Notes: generated from the letters alone by a model not told the origin. 64,000 bases of DNA from Firmicutes bacterium UBA1191 (GCA_002310095.1 DBYH01000010.1:1-64000), one strand, 5' to 3'; positions 33,647-42,674 are shown, counted from the first letter of the stretch. Program-made: numbers and translations.

Positions 33647-34960
33647 ATGGGCACTTTTGTTCCTAATACAAAGGCTCAGCAGCAGGAAATGCTTAAGGAG
33701 ATCGGGTTTGAGAAGCTCGATGATCTGTTTGCTCACATTCCTGACGCTGTGAAATTCAAAGATGAACTTGATCTGCCTTCCGGAATGTCCGAAATGGAAG
33801 CGGGGAAGGAGATCAGGAAGATCGCCGCGAAGAACAGGATATACGACACTGTGTTCCGCGGCGCGGGAGCCTACAGGCACTACATTCCTGCTATAGTAGG
33901 CAGCGTTCTCAGCAATGAGACGCTTCAGACGGCTTACACGCCGTACCAGGCGGAGATAAGCCAGGGCGTTCTCCAGTCCATATTTGAGTATCAGACTATG
34001 ATATGCGATCTGACAGGCATGGACGTATCGAACGCTTCGGTATATGACGGAGGAACCGCGGCAGGCGAGGCAGTCGCCATGTGCAGAGGGCGCAAAAGCA
34101 ACAGAGCCCTTGTTTCAGCCTGCATTCAGCCGTCCGTAATGAAAGTTATCGAGACATACTGCTTTGGAAACGAGATGGAACTCGTGGTCATTCCTGAGAA
34201 GGACGGAAAGACCGATGTTGAAGCTCTCAAGGAGCTCATGACGGAGGACACGTCCTGCGTCCTCATTCAGCATCCGAACTACTACGGAAGTCTGGAGGAC
34301 GCTGAGGAAATAGGCGAGATAGCCCACTCGGTCAAGAACTGCAGATTCATCATGTCGGTCAACCCTATAACTCTCGGAACTATGAGAACACCGAGAGAGT
34401 ACGGCGCGGACTTCGCCGTAGGCGAGGGACAGCCTCTCGGACTGCCTTTGGCATTCGGAGGTCCGTTCCTGGGATTCATGGCCAGCGTAGACTCCATGAA
34501 GAGAAACCTTCCGGGCAGAATCGTGGGACAGACAGTGGACCACAACGGCAAGACCGGATACGTTCTGACTCTTCAGGCCAGGGAGCAGCACATAAGACGT
34601 GAAAAGGCTTCAAGCAACATCTGCTCGAACCAGGCTCTGTGCGCTCTGGCTGTCGGCGTATATCTTTCGGCCATGGGCAGCGAAGGCCTGAAGAATGTGG
34701 CCTCACAGTGCTACTCAAAGGCCCACTACATGGCTCAGAAACTGGCTGAGGCGGGTTTTGAGATCGAAAACGAGGAATTCTTCCACGAGTTCGTAACAAG
34801 CTCCGATAAGAAAGCCTCAGACGTTCTCAAGGCTCTTGATGATGAAGGCATTCTCGGAGGACTTCCACTTGATGACAACAGGATCCTCTGGTGCTGCACT
34901 GAAATGAACACCAAGATCGATATCGATAAAGCCGTTGCTATCGTAAAGGAGGTGAAGTGA
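33647..34960 (+). CDS. gcvPA: Glycine dehydrogenase (decarboxylating) subunit 1
   Basis: This 437-residue protein is the alpha subunit of the split P protein typical of Gram-positive bacteria. It has the PLP-dependent fold but lacks the PLP lysine, which lies in GcvPB. The N-terminal YIPAIVGSVL and YDGGTAAGEA stretches and the RIVGQTVDHNGKTGYVLTLQ region are conserved. Its stop overlaps the start of gcvPB, so the two subunits are translated in equal amounts, as needed for the heterotetramer that decarboxylates glycine. Confidence 0.96.
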   Translation: MGTFVPNTKAQQQEMLKEIGFEKLDDLFAHIPDAVKFKDELDLPSGMSEMEAGKEIRKIAAKNRIYDTVFRGAGAYRHYIPAIVGSVLSNETLQTAYTPYQAEISQGVLQSIFEYQTMICDLTGMDVSNASVYDGGTAAGEAVAMCRGRKSNRALVSACIQPSVMKVIETYCFGNEMELVVIPEKDGKTDVEALKELMTEDTSCVLIQHPNYYGSLEDAEEIGEIAHSVKNCRFIMSVNPITLGTMRTPREYGADFAVGEGQPLGLPLAFGGPFLGFMASVDSMKRNLPGRIVGQTVDHNGKTGYVLTLQAREQHIRREKASSNICSNQALCALAVGVYLSAMGSEGLKNVASQCYSKAHYMAQKLAEAGFEIENEEFFHEFVTSSDKKASDVLKALDDEGILGGLPLDDNRILWCCTEMNTKIDIDKAVAIVKEVK

Positions 34961-36399
34961 TGCTGATATTTGAAAAATCCCGTCCGGGCAGAGGCTGCAG
35001 CGCAATCCCGGCTTGCGACGTAGAACAGTACACACTTCCTGATGACGACATGAGACAGTCTGACCTCCATCTTCCTGAGATGGCTGAGGTCGATCTGAGC
35101 AGACACTACACCGAGCTGGCAAAAAAAGCCCACGGCGTGAACGACGGCTTCTATCCGCTCGGATCCTGCACCATGAAGTACAACCCTAAGATCAATGAGC
35201 AGATGGCAGGACTGGACGGCTTCACCCAGATCCATCCGCTTCAGCCTGTGGACACTGTACAGGGCTGCCTGCAGATACTCAAAGAGACAGAGGACGCTCT
35301 CTCGGCCATCACCGGCATGAGTAACTTCACTCTGCAGCCTGCGGCAGGCGCTCACGGCGAGTTTACGGGGCTTTTGCTTATCAAGGCTTACCATCTGTCC
35401 AACGGCGATACTCAGAGACGCAAGATCATAGTTCCTGATTCAGCTCACGGAACGAACCCTGCGTCGGCGGTCATGGCCGGAATGGAAGTAATAAACGTTG
35501 ATTCAGATGATAAAGGGCTCGTCGATGTGGAGAAACTGAGACAGGTCTGCGAAGGAAACGACGAGATCGCCGGTCTCATGCTGACCAACCCTAACACGGC
35601 AGGCCTTTTCGACCCGAACATCAAAGAGATCACGGACATCATCCACGAGTGCGGTGGTCAGTGCTACTACGACGGCGCCAACCTGAACGCTGTAATGGGA
35701 TGGGCAAGACCTGGCGATATGGGCTTCGACTGCGTGCACCTGAATTTGCATAAGACCTTCTCGACGCCTCACGGCGGCGGCGGTCCGGGTTCAGGCCCTG
35801 TAGGATGCAAGGAGCATCTGGCCAAATTCATGCCAGGCGTTTACGCTGTCGAAAAAGACGGTGTCTACGATTTCGCCAAGGCGCCTGAAAGCCTGGGCGA
35901 GATGAAGAATTTCTACGGAAACTTCCTCGTGGCGGTCAAGGCTCTTACCTACATCAGGATGCTCGGTAAAGAGGGCATCCCTGAGGCCAGCAAGAACGCG
36001 GTTCTCAATGCCAATTACATGATGAAAAAGCTGTCGGCTGCGTATGACATCGCATTCAAGCCTGAAGTATGCATGCACGAGTTCGTCATGGATCTGGCGA
36101 GACAGGCCAAGGAAACAGGCGTCACGGCGATGGATATCGCAAAGGGACTCCTGGACAACAACATCCATCCGCCTACAATGTACTTCCCGCTGACTGTACA
36201 TGAAGCGCTGATGGCCGAGCCTTGCGAGACCGAGTCAAAGGAAACCCTCGACGCGGCCATAGACGTATTCCTGTCACTCAACGACATCGCCTACTCGAAC
36301 CCTGAAAAACTGCATCAGGCGCCGGTCAAGACTCCGGTAACGAGACTGGACGAAGTCGGAGCCGCGAGACATCCTGTGCTCAAATACGAGTTCGAATAA
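34960..36399 (+). CDS. gcvPB: Glycine dehydrogenase (decarboxylating) subunit 2
   Basis: This 479-residue beta subunit of the P protein carries the PLP lysine in HLNLHKTFSTPHGGGGPG at about residue 265. A GTG at 34957 is also in frame, but the ATG at 34960 has AAAGGAGG at the better distance of 7 bases and joins gcvPA through a one-base overlap. With GcvPA it decarboxylates glycine and loads the aminomethyl group on GcvH. A hairpin terminator follows at 36415, before lpd. Confidence 0.96.
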   Translation: MLIFEKSRPGRGCSAIPACDVEQYTLPDDDMRQSDLHLPEMAEVDLSRHYTELAKKAHGVNDGFYPLGSCTMKYNPKINEQMAGLDGFTQIHPLQPVDTVQGCLQILKETEDALSAITGMSNFTLQPAAGAHGEFTGLLLIKAYHLSNGDTQRRKIIVPDSAHGTNPASAVMAGMEVINVDSDDKGLVDVEKLRQVCEGNDEIAGLMLTNPNTAGLFDPNIKEITDIIHECGGQCYYDGANLNAVMGWARPGDMGFDCVHLNLHKTFSTPHGGGGPGSGPVGCKEHLAKFMPGVYAVEKDGVYDFAKAPESLGEMKNFYGNFLVAVKALTYIRMLGKEGIPEASKNAVLNANYMMKKLSAAYDIAFKPEVCMHEFVMDLARQAKETGVTAMDIAKGLLDNNIHPPTMYFPLTVHEALMAEPCETESKETLDAAIDVFLSLNDIAYSNPEKLHQAPVKTPVTRLDEVGAARHPVLKYEFE

Positions 36400-36414
36400 T
36401 CAGGAGATACTCCA

Positions 36415-36440
36415 AGGGTCTGATGATTTCGTCAGACCCT
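36415..36440 (+). terminator. Hairpin between gcvPB and lpd, probable partial terminator
   Basis: AGGGTCTGA and TCAGACCCT form a perfect 9-bp stem with an 8-base loop, followed by only TTATCCTTAT. The weak T-tract would let part of the transcription continue into lpd. Confidence 0.6.
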
Positions 36441-36481
36441 TTATCCTTATATGAATCAATTAATAAACAAGAGGTTTTGAA

Positions 36482-37894
36482 ATGAGCGATAAGTTTGATC
36501 TCATAATCATAGGAGCCGGTCCCGGCGGTTATGTGGCTGCCATCAGGGCGGCACAGAAAGGTCTGAATGTTGCCGTCATCGAATGCGGACGCGCTGGCGG
36601 AACATGCCTCAACAGAGGCTGCATTCCGACCAAGGCGATGATCCACGCGTCTTCCCTTTACAGGGAGATGCAGGAGGGCGGACGTTTTGGCGTAACCGCA
36701 GAAGGCGTTTCATACGATTACGGAAAGATCGTCGAATACAAGCAGGAGACTGTCGACACTCTCGTTGGAGGCGTTGAACAGCTTCTGAAGAGCAACAAGG
36801 TCACCTTTATAGAAGGCAAAGGCACCCTGATGCAGCCTGTAGACGGCGTAAACGCCGTTTCCGTCGGAGGCGAGGTTTATCTCGCGGACAACGTTATACT
36901 TGCTTCAGGTTCGAAGCCTGCGTCACTTCCGATTGAAGGTGCGGATCTGCCTCACGTAGTCAACAGCGATGGGCTCTTTGAACTTGACCACGCCCCTGAG
37001 AGCCTGGTCATCATCGGCGGCGGAGTCATAGGCGTGGAATTCGCGACAGTGTTCTCGAATCTGGGAAGCACTGTTACCATTCTGGAGGCACTGCCGAAGA
37101 TCCTGGACAACTTCGATAAGGAGATATCCCAGAATCTGAAGATGATCCTCAAGAAGAGGGGAGTGGACATCCACACCTCAGCTATGGTTAAGAGCTTCGC
37201 GGACAATGGCGACGGAACGGTTACCGCTGTCTATGAAGAAAAAGAGAAGGAGCGCGCCGCTTCAGGCGAATACATTCTGGTGGCTGCGGGCAGACGTCCT
37301 GTGACCGAAGGACTCTTCGCTGAAGGCGCCGAGCCTGAAATGAACGGCAGATATGTCAAAGTGGATGAAAACTTCCGCACGAGCATTCCGGGAGTTTACG
37401 CTATCGGAGATCTCACCGGCGGAATTCAGCTTGCCCACGCTGCCTCAGTACACGGCATCCGCGCTGTCGAAGCAATGACAGGTTCAGAGGCAACCGTCGA
37501 CGTTTCCGTAGTTCCTGCCGGCGTCTATACGGATCCTGAAATCGCTTCCGTAGGCATAACCGAACAGCAGGCTAAGGATCAGGGCATCGAAGTTCTGACA
37601 GGCAAGTTCATCATGAGCGCCAACGGCAAGAGTCTCATCACAAAAGAGGAGCGCGGCTTTATAAAGGTGGTCGCCGAAGCCGGTACGGAGAAGATCCTTG
37701 GAGCGCAGATGATGTGCGCCAGAGCAACAGACATGATCGGCGAATTCACAACGGCGATGGTGAACGGTCTGACGGTGCCCGACATGCTTCTCAGCATCAG
37801 ATCACACCCGACGTACAGCGAGGGAATAGGGGAGGCCCTGGAGGATGTCCACGGCATGTCACTGCACACGGTTCCGAGACCATCGAGGAAATAG
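36482..37894 (+). CDS. lpdA: Dihydrolipoyl dehydrogenase
   Basis: This 470-residue flavoprotein disulfide reductase is the L protein that re-oxidises the dihydrolipoyl arm of GcvH with NAD. The FAD motif GAGPGGYVAA (11-20), the redox disulfide Cys42-Cys47 in GGTCLNRGCIP, the NAD motif IGGGVIGVE and the C-terminal His-Glu pair in SHPTYSEG are all visible. There is no N-terminal lipoyl domain. It completes the glycine cleavage genes; no pyruvate or branched-chain dehydrogenase genes are nearby. Confidence 0.95.
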   Translation: MSDKFDLIIIGAGPGGYVAAIRAAQKGLNVAVIECGRAGGTCLNRGCIPTKAMIHASSLYREMQEGGRFGVTAEGVSYDYGKIVEYKQETVDTLVGGVEQLLKSNKVTFIEGKGTLMQPVDGVNAVSVGGEVYLADNVILASGSKPASLPIEGADLPHVVNSDGLFELDHAPESLVIIGGGVIGVEFATVFSNLGSTVTILEALPKILDNFDKEISQNLKMILKKRGVDIHTSAMVKSFADNGDGTVTAVYEEKEKERAASGEYILVAAGRRPVTEGLFAEGAEPEMNGRYVKVDENFRTSIPGVYAIGDLTGGIQLAHAASVHGIRAVEAMTGSEATVDVSVVPAGVYTDPEIASVGITEQQAKDQGIEVLTGKFIMSANGKSLITKEERGFIKVVAEAGTEKILGAQMMCARATDMIGEFTTAMVNGLTVPDMLLSIRSHPTYSEGIGEALEDVHGMSLHTVPRPSRK

Positions 37895-37920
37895 CTAGAG
37901 CGCAATGACGCATTTCATGA

Positions 37921-37947
37921 AAGCGGCGGAATAACCGTCGCTTTTTT
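37921..37947 (+). terminator. Intrinsic terminator after lpd
   Basis: AAGCGGCGG and CCGTCGCTT pair with one G-T wobble around AATAA and run into six T. The alaS promoter begins two bases later. Confidence 0.75.
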
Positions 37948-37948
37948 G

Positions 37949-37977
37949 TTGAACAGAATGGCTGTGTATAGTATAAT
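37949..37977 (+). promoter_or_regulatory. Promoter of alaS
   Basis: TTGAAC, a 17-base spacer and a perfect TATAAT place the transcript start about 20 bases before the alaS ATG. The leader is too short for a T-box. Confidence 0.8.
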
Positions 37978-38004
37978 ATTTCGGTATTGGAGGAATAATA
38001 CGCA

Positions 38005-40632
38005 ATGGAAAAACTGGGTTTAAACACTTTAAGAGAATTGTTTCTGAGCTACTTCGAGCAGCAGGGTCACTACAGGAGAGAAAGCTTTTCGCTGATTCCC
38101 GAAGACGATCCGAGCCTGCTTCTCATCGGCGCGGGAATGGCCCCGCTGAAGCCGTATTTCGCCGGGCTTAAGACACCTCCGTCAAAGAGAATGACTACAT
38201 GTCAGAAGTGCATCAGAACAGGCGACATCGAACATGTAGGATATACTGACAGACACGGCACTTTCTTTGAGATGCTGGGCAACTTCTCCTTTGGAGATTA
38301 CTTCAAGAAGGACGCCATCAGATGGGGATGGGATTTCTCCACCAACGTCCTGAAAATGCCTGAGGAAAAGCTGTGGGTTACAATTTATGAGAACGACGAC
38401 GAAGCCTTCGATCTCTGGCACAACATGATCGGACTTCCTGAGGAGAAGATAGTAAGACTCGGCAAGGACGACAATTTCTGGGAGATCGGAACAGGCGGAC
38501 CGTGCGGTCCATGCTCTGAGATATACTTCGACAGAGGCGAGGAGCACGGATGCGGCAGACCTGACTGCAAGCCGGGCTGCGAGTGCGACAGATATACCGA
38601 GTTCTGGAACCTGGTATTCACCCAGTTCAACAAAGAAGAGGACGGCTCATACACGGATCTGCCTCATCCGAATATTGACACGGGTCTTGGTCTTGAGAGA
38701 CTTGCCTGCATCATGCAGGGAACCAATTCCATATTCGACGTGGACACCATCAGGTCGGTTCTCGAGCAGGTTGTTCACGTTTCAGGCGTCGAGTACAAGG
38801 GAGGAGAAGCTCCGACTGATGTTTCCATAAGGATCATCGTGGACCATCTCCGCTCAATGACCTTCATGATCGGCGATTACATTCTTCCAGGTAACGAAGG
38901 CAGGGACTACGTCCTCAGAAGACTCATCAGAAGAGCGGCCATGCACGGACGCAAGCTGGGCATAGAGGGACCGTTCCTTTCGACACTCTGCGACAGAGTC
39001 ATCGACGTTTCCGGAAAGGCTTATCCGCAGCTTGAAGAGCGCCGCGTCATGATCAGAAGAGTCGTCAACGCCGAAGAGGAGAAGTTTGCGGCCACCATCG
39101 ACAAGGGCATGGGAATTATCGATGAATATATCGCCGACATGGTCATCGAAGGAAACCACGTTCTGGACGGCGCAAAGGCATTCAAACTTCACGACACCTA
39201 CGGTTTTCCTATCGACCTGACGAAGGAAATCCTCGAAGAGAAGGGATATTCGGTCGATGAGGAAGGTTTCGAAGCTGAGATGCAGCGCCAGAAGGAGCTT
39301 TCCAGGACTGAAGACGAAATGGAAGGCGCCGGCTGGGAAAGCAAGTCCGGCGAATTCGCTCTTACGGGAGAGACCATTTTCGAAGGTTACGACACTATCA
39401 GCACCCAGTCTGTACTGGAGTCGATATATACAACAGAATTTGAAGAACACAGAGCGGCCGCCAAGGGCGACACCTGTATATTCGTTCTCGACAGAACGCC
39501 TTTCTACGCGGAAAGCGGCGGTCAGGTAAGCGACGCGGGATTCATCTACAATGAGCACGGCGGAATCGCTGTTATTGAGGATGTAAAGAAATACAACAAG
39601 ATTTATGCCCACACAGTTAGGATACTCAAGGGCGAGTTCAACGAAGGAAATCATGTTGACGCCATGGTTCAGGCTCCTGTCAGAAACATGACTGCGGCCA
39701 ACCACTCGGCGACCCACATGCTGCACAAGGCTCTGCGCGAGGTTCTGGGCGATCACGTCAAGCAGTCCGGTTCATACGTCACAAAGGACGGACTCAGATT
39801 CGACTTCTCGCACTATCAGGCAATGACAGACGATGAGATAAAGCAGGTAGAGGATATAGTCAACGACAAGATCAGACACTTCATTCCTGTCAGGACCAAG
39901 GTTCTGGATATCGAAGAGGCGAGAAAAGAAGGCGCTATGCATCTCTTCGACGAGAAGTACGGTGACAAGGTAAGAGTAGTTGCCATCGGCGAGTTCTCGA
40001 GAGAGTTCTGTGGCGGCACACACGTTGAAAACGCCGGCCAGATAGGAGCTTTCAAGATTCTGAGCGAATCGGGAATCGCTTCCGGAGTAAGACGTATCGA
40101 AGCTATCACAGGCCAGAAGATTCTGGAGAATTTCAACAAGGATCAGCAGGTAATAGGAGATACAGCTTCCGCGCTTAAGGCGGACAAGGAAATTCTTGTG
40201 GAGAAGGCTTCCGCTCTTGCTGATGAAGTCAGAGCCCTCAGAAAAGAGATGGCTCAGATCAGGTCAGCGGAGATGAGCAAGGACGCTGATTCCTTCCTGA
40301 ACGACGCTAAGGAAATCAACGGCGTGAGACTTGTAACAAAGAAGTTCGACGACTACAAGATCGACGATCTGAGAAGCCTATCAGACAAGGTCAAGGCTTC
40401 CAACAAGAACGTCGCAATGGTATTCGCATCGGTATCCGGTGAAAAGGTCACCTTCCTCGTTTCCCTGACGGATGACCTGGTCGAGAAGGGCATGCACGCC
40501 GGAAAGATGATAAAGGAAATCGCGAAGGCAGCCGGAGGAGGCGGCGGCGGAAAGGCCGATATGGCCCAGGCCGGCGCCAAGGATCCATCTAAAGTGGATG
40601 ATGCTTTTGCAAAGGCCGAAGAATTAATATAG
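38005..40632 (+). CDS. alaS: Alanine--tRNA ligase
   Basis: This 875-residue class II aminoacyl-tRNA synthetase charges tRNA-Ala. The catalytic domain starts at once (ELFLSYFEQQGH) and includes motif 2-type MTTCQKCIRTGDIEHVG. The editing domain has the zinc ligands in NHSATHMLHKAL and CGGTHV. The C-Ala region ends with the glycine-rich AAGGGGGGKADMAQAGAKD. The length is standard. TGGAGGAA lies before the ATG. ireB and ruvX follow, the conserved Firmicutes order. Confidence 0.98.
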   Translation: MEKLGLNTLRELFLSYFEQQGHYRRESFSLIPEDDPSLLLIGAGMAPLKPYFAGLKTPPSKRMTTCQKCIRTGDIEHVGYTDRHGTFFEMLGNFSFGDYFKKDAIRWGWDFSTNVLKMPEEKLWVTIYENDDEAFDLWHNMIGLPEEKIVRLGKDDNFWEIGTGGPCGPCSEIYFDRGEEHGCGRPDCKPGCECDRYTEFWNLVFTQFNKEEDGSYTDLPHPNIDTGLGLERLACIMQGTNSIFDVDTIRSVLEQVVHVSGVEYKGGEAPTDVSIRIIVDHLRSMTFMIGDYILPGNEGRDYVLRRLIRRAAMHGRKLGIEGPFLSTLCDRVIDVSGKAYPQLEERRVMIRRVVNAEEEKFAATIDKGMGIIDEYIADMVIEGNHVLDGAKAFKLHDTYGFPIDLTKEILEEKGYSVDEEGFEAEMQRQKELSRTEDEMEGAGWESKSGEFALTGETIFEGYDTISTQSVLESIYTTEFEEHRAAAKGDTCIFVLDRTPFYAESGGQVSDAGFIYNEHGGIAVIEDVKKYNKIYAHTVRILKGEFNEGNHVDAMVQAPVRNMTAANHSATHMLHKALREVLGDHVKQSGSYVTKDGLRFDFSHYQAMTDDEIKQVEDIVNDKIRHFIPVRTKVLDIEEARKEGAMHLFDEKYGDKVRVVAIGEFSREFCGGTHVENAGQIGAFKILSESGIASGVRRIEAITGQKILENFNKDQQVIGDTASALKADKEILVEKASALADEVRALRKEMAQIRSAEMSKDADSFLNDAKEINGVRLVTKKFDDYKIDDLRSLSDKVKASNKNVAMVFASVSGEKVTFLVSLTDDLVEKGMHAGKMIKEIAKAAGGGGGGKADMAQAGAKDPSKVDDAFAKAEELI

Positions 40633-40659
40633 TTTAAGATAGATTTCTGCTATTAAGAC

Positions 40660-40689
40660 TTGTAATTATTGGCAATCTGGTGTTATACT
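40660..40689 (+). promoter_or_regulatory. Promoter of ireB
   Basis: TTGTAA, an 18-base spacer and TATACT preceded by TGT (extended -10) lie about 35 bases before ireB. Confidence 0.6.
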
Positions 40690-40723
40690 CTACTCACCTA
40701 ATGAACTGATTGGAGGTTTTATG

Positions 40724-40972
40724 ATGGACAGACAGACAAGAATGTATGATAACTTTGATAAAGTCGAGCAGAAGACGATCAAGGAAATACTGACTATTGT
40801 ATATGATTCTCTTGATGAAAGAGGATATAACGCCATAGACCAAATGGTCGGATATATTCTTTCCGGAGACCCATCATACATAACGAGTCACAACAACGCC
40901 AGAAATGTCATCGGCAGAATCGAGAGAGACGACCTGGTAGAGGAACTCATTAAGGCATATCTCGATAAATAA
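40724..40972 (+). CDS. ireB: IreB-family regulatory phosphoprotein (UPF0297)
   Basis: This protein of about 82 residues is the YrzL/IreB family. In Enterococcus, IreB is phosphorylated by the PASTA kinase IreK and limits cephalosporin resistance. The diagnostic block is GYNAIDQMVGYILSGDPSYIT, followed by NARNVIGRIERDDLVEEL. Of two adjacent ATG codons, the second (40724) lies 7 bases from GGAGG and is preferred. Threonines near the N-terminus (in RQTRMYD) could be the phosphorylation site, by analogy only. The alaS-ireB-ruvX order is the usual one. No PASTA kinase is in the window. Confidence 0.92.
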   Translation: MDRQTRMYDNFDKVEQKTIKEILTIVYDSLDERGYNAIDQMVGYILSGDPSYITSHNNARNVIGRIERDDLVEELIKAYLDK

Positions 40973-40987
40973 TATCGAAGTACTTTT

Positions 40988-41017
40988 GTGGCGGGCATAT
41001 GTCCGCCACTATTTTTT
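40988..41017 (+). terminator. Intrinsic terminator after ireB
   Basis: GTGGCGG and CCGCCAC form a perfect 7-bp stem with an 8-base loop, followed by TATTTTTT. Confidence 0.8.
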
Positions 41018-41073
41018 GATTTTTGGACAGTTTTGTGGAATTGTCCATAACGAAATTATGTAAAGGTTAACAA

Positions 41074-41502
41074 ATGCGGAAAATCGGACTGGACGTAGGG
41101 GACAGGACAATCGGAGTGGCCGTAAGCGACGCTCTGGACATAACTGCACAGGGAATCACGACCATTGAGAGGGTCGGGATAAAGAAGGACACGGGCGTAA
41201 TCCTTGATTACATCAGGGAATACGGCTGTGATACTGTCGTGATCGGGCTGCCTCTGAAACTGGACGGCACCGACAGCCTCCAGACCGAAAAGGTCCGGGA
41301 GTTCAGGCAAAGGCTGGAGAACAAGCTCACCGGCAGCGGCATGAACGATGTAAAAGTGGAATTCTATGACGAGCGCCTGACCACTGTAATGGCCGAGAGA
41401 GTACTTCTGGAGGCGGATCTGAGCCGCAAGAAGAGAAAGGAAGTCATCGACAAACAGGCAGCCGTAATAATACTTCAAAGCTATCTGGACAGTCTACATT
41501 GA
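41074..41502 (+). CDS. ruvX: RuvX/YqgF-family putative Holliday junction resolvase
   Basis: This 142-residue RNase H-fold nuclease of the YqgF family is implicated in 16S rRNA 5' processing and possibly recombination. Acidic residues of the active site lie in GLDVGDRTIGVA (5-16), the VIGLPLKLDGTDS strand and DERLTT near 108. AAAGG precedes the ATG. A TGGACA/TGTCCA inverted repeat lies about 35 bases upstream. It follows ireB, as in other Firmicutes, but after a terminator. Confidence 0.9.
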   Translation: MRKIGLDVGDRTIGVAVSDALDITAQGITTIERVGIKKDTGVILDYIREYGCDTVVIGLPLKLDGTDSLQTEKVREFRQRLENKLTGSGMNDVKVEFYDERLTTVMAERVLLEADLSRKKRKEVIDKQAAVIILQSYLDSLH

Positions 41503-41561
41503 TTTTGGAAGAGGCACAGGCAAGCGGGAAACAGGTCTTCCTCCGCTCTGTCTGGTGTTGA

Positions 41562-41573
41562 GAACAACCGTTC
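41562..41573. promoter_or_regulatory. SOS-box-like sequence before the small DMT transporter gene
   Basis: GAACAACCGTTC fits the GAAC-N4-GTTC core of Gram-positive LexA boxes, 27 bases before the ATG at 41600. About one such match is expected by chance in a window this size, so the evidence is weak. Confidence 0.25.
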
Positions 41574-41599
41574 GCAATTAAGCGGATCAGGAGCGTAAA

Positions 41600-42064
41600 A
41601 TGGTATCAAAATTCGTAATTCCGATCTTTTTATCGGTGATAGTAGGCACGTGTCTGGCCATTCAGCCAATATTCAACACGACCGTAGCCAAGTTCACAGG
41701 GAGCATGTGGTACGCGGCGCTGTGCAGTCTTACAGTGTCAATTTCACTGGTATTATGCATATGCTTCTTAAATGACAGATTTGCCACGCTGCGAGGCGGG
41801 GGAGCGATGCAGATACCGAAATATTATATTCTGGCGGGAATCTGCGGAATACTGATTCTGGCATTTACAGTTTATTGCATAACGAAAATAGGGCCGGTAC
41901 TGACCGCGTCAATTACTGTAACAGTGCAGATGATAGTGGCGACCGTCACAGCTCATTATGGGTGGTTCGGTCTGACGCAGGAGCCTATCAATCTGGTCAA
42001 AATAATCGGAATTATCTTCCTGGTGGTGGGGGTCATACTCGTAAAGCTCTCTATCAAGACTTAG
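41600..42064 (+). CDS. Small DMT-family transporter (YdcZ/DUF606 type)
   Basis: This 154-residue protein has five predicted membrane helices and the GSMWYAALCSL and AHYGWFG motifs of the YdcZ (DUF606) group of drug/metabolite transporters. Such half-size carriers usually act as dimers. The substrate is unknown. The start is supported by AGGAG before the ATG. It lies after ruvX with a 97-base gap in which I see no terminator, and is followed by nested inverted repeats and a terminator. Confidence 0.82.
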   Translation: MVSKFVIPIFLSVIVGTCLAIQPIFNTTVAKFTGSMWYAALCSLTVSISLVLCICFLNDRFATLRGGGAMQIPKYYILAGICGILILAFTVYCITKIGPVLTASITVTVQMIVATVTAHYGWFGLTQEPINLVKIIGIIFLVVGVILVKLSIKT

Positions 42065-42133
42065 GGCAGAAGATTGACAACTCTTCCGATAATCATAATT
42101 TTGGGAAGAGATGGACCCAAAATCCCATAAAAA

Positions 42134-42206
42134 CAGCGGGAATGGCCAGAATCCGCCAAACCCGCTGGTACCAAGGGCTTCAGCCCTTTTTTTATTATTC
42201 CCGCTG
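42134..42206. repeat. Nested inverted repeats with competing pairings around a terminator
   Basis: CAGCGGGAAT at 42134-42143 pairs perfectly with ATTCCCGCTG at 42197-42206, but its first seven bases can instead pair with CCCGCTG at 42161-42167. The terminator hairpin at 42173-42193 lies between, so the two folds are mutually exclusive in part. Confidence 0.45.
42173..42193 (+). terminator. Intrinsic terminator after the DMT transporter gene
   Basis: AAGGGC and GCCCTT with a TTCA loop are followed by a run of T. It stands within the larger inverted repeat at 42134-42206. Confidence 0.7.
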
Positions 42207-42304
42207 AAAAACCGACGCTCTATTTTTCGATTTAAGCGATTTTTTAAACCCCTTTTGATATATATATCCTTATGTTTCGTCTCTCAGAAATCGACATCTG
42301 CTCT

Positions 42305-42619
42305 CTACAGATCTTCCGGTATCGTGAGTGTCATTCCTGACTTGATTTCGCCGTCATGAAGATCATTAGCCTTACAGATTTCGTATACGGCTTTTCTGAT
42401 GTCCTTACCGTCGCTCTTAAAGTGTCTGGCAATATCCCAGACTGTATCACCGTCGGTAACTTCAACTGTAATTTTTTCTCCCGGCTGCTCCAGAGCTGTT
42501 GAAACATCGAATCCTGTTATATATCCAATCGTTCCTACGGCCAATCCCAGGATGATCACTATGAATGTTATGAATCTGAATTTTGATTTGATTCTGTACT
42601 TCTTATTAGTCCTCTTCAT
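42305..42619 (-). CDS. LysM-domain membrane-anchored protein, YneA-like division inhibitor candidate
   Basis: This 104-residue protein has a basic N-terminus, one membrane segment (about 17-37, FITFIVIILGLAVGTIGYI) and an extracytoplasmic LysM domain (about 50-102) with VTDGDTVWDIARHF and the closing GMTLTIPEDL. That architecture and length match YneA, the Bacillus SOS-induced inhibitor of cell division. Its promoter region contains one perfect and two near-perfect LexA-type boxes, which strongly supports SOS control. lexA, usually next to yneA, is not in the window. AAAGGAGAG lies before the ATG. Confidence 0.8.
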   Translation of the reverse strand: MKRTNKKYRIKSKFRFITFIVIILGLAVGTIGYITGFDVSTALEQPGEKITVEVTDGDTVWDIARHFKSDGKDIRKAVYEICKANDLHDGEIKSGMTLTIPEDL

Positions 42620-42647
42620 CTTGACAACTCTCCTTTCCTGCCCTTTT

Positions 42648-42659
42648 GAACATTTGTTC
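42648..42659. promoter_or_regulatory. LexA (SOS) box, perfect core
   Basis: GAACATTTGTTC matches the GAAC-N4-GTTC core of the Gram-positive SOS box. It lies just downstream of the yneA-like promoter -10 box, within the early transcribed region. Confidence 0.7.
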
Positions 42660-42674
42660 TTTTTATGTTTTCTA

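Noticed and set aside
37948..38004. T-box leader before alaS
   Set aside because: The promoter lies only about 28 bases before the start codon, leaving no room for a T-box.
42111..42359. An 82-codon frame downstream of the DMT transporter
   Set aside because: It runs through the inverted repeats and terminator, lacks a ribosome site, and overlaps the 3' end of the LysM gene in antisense.
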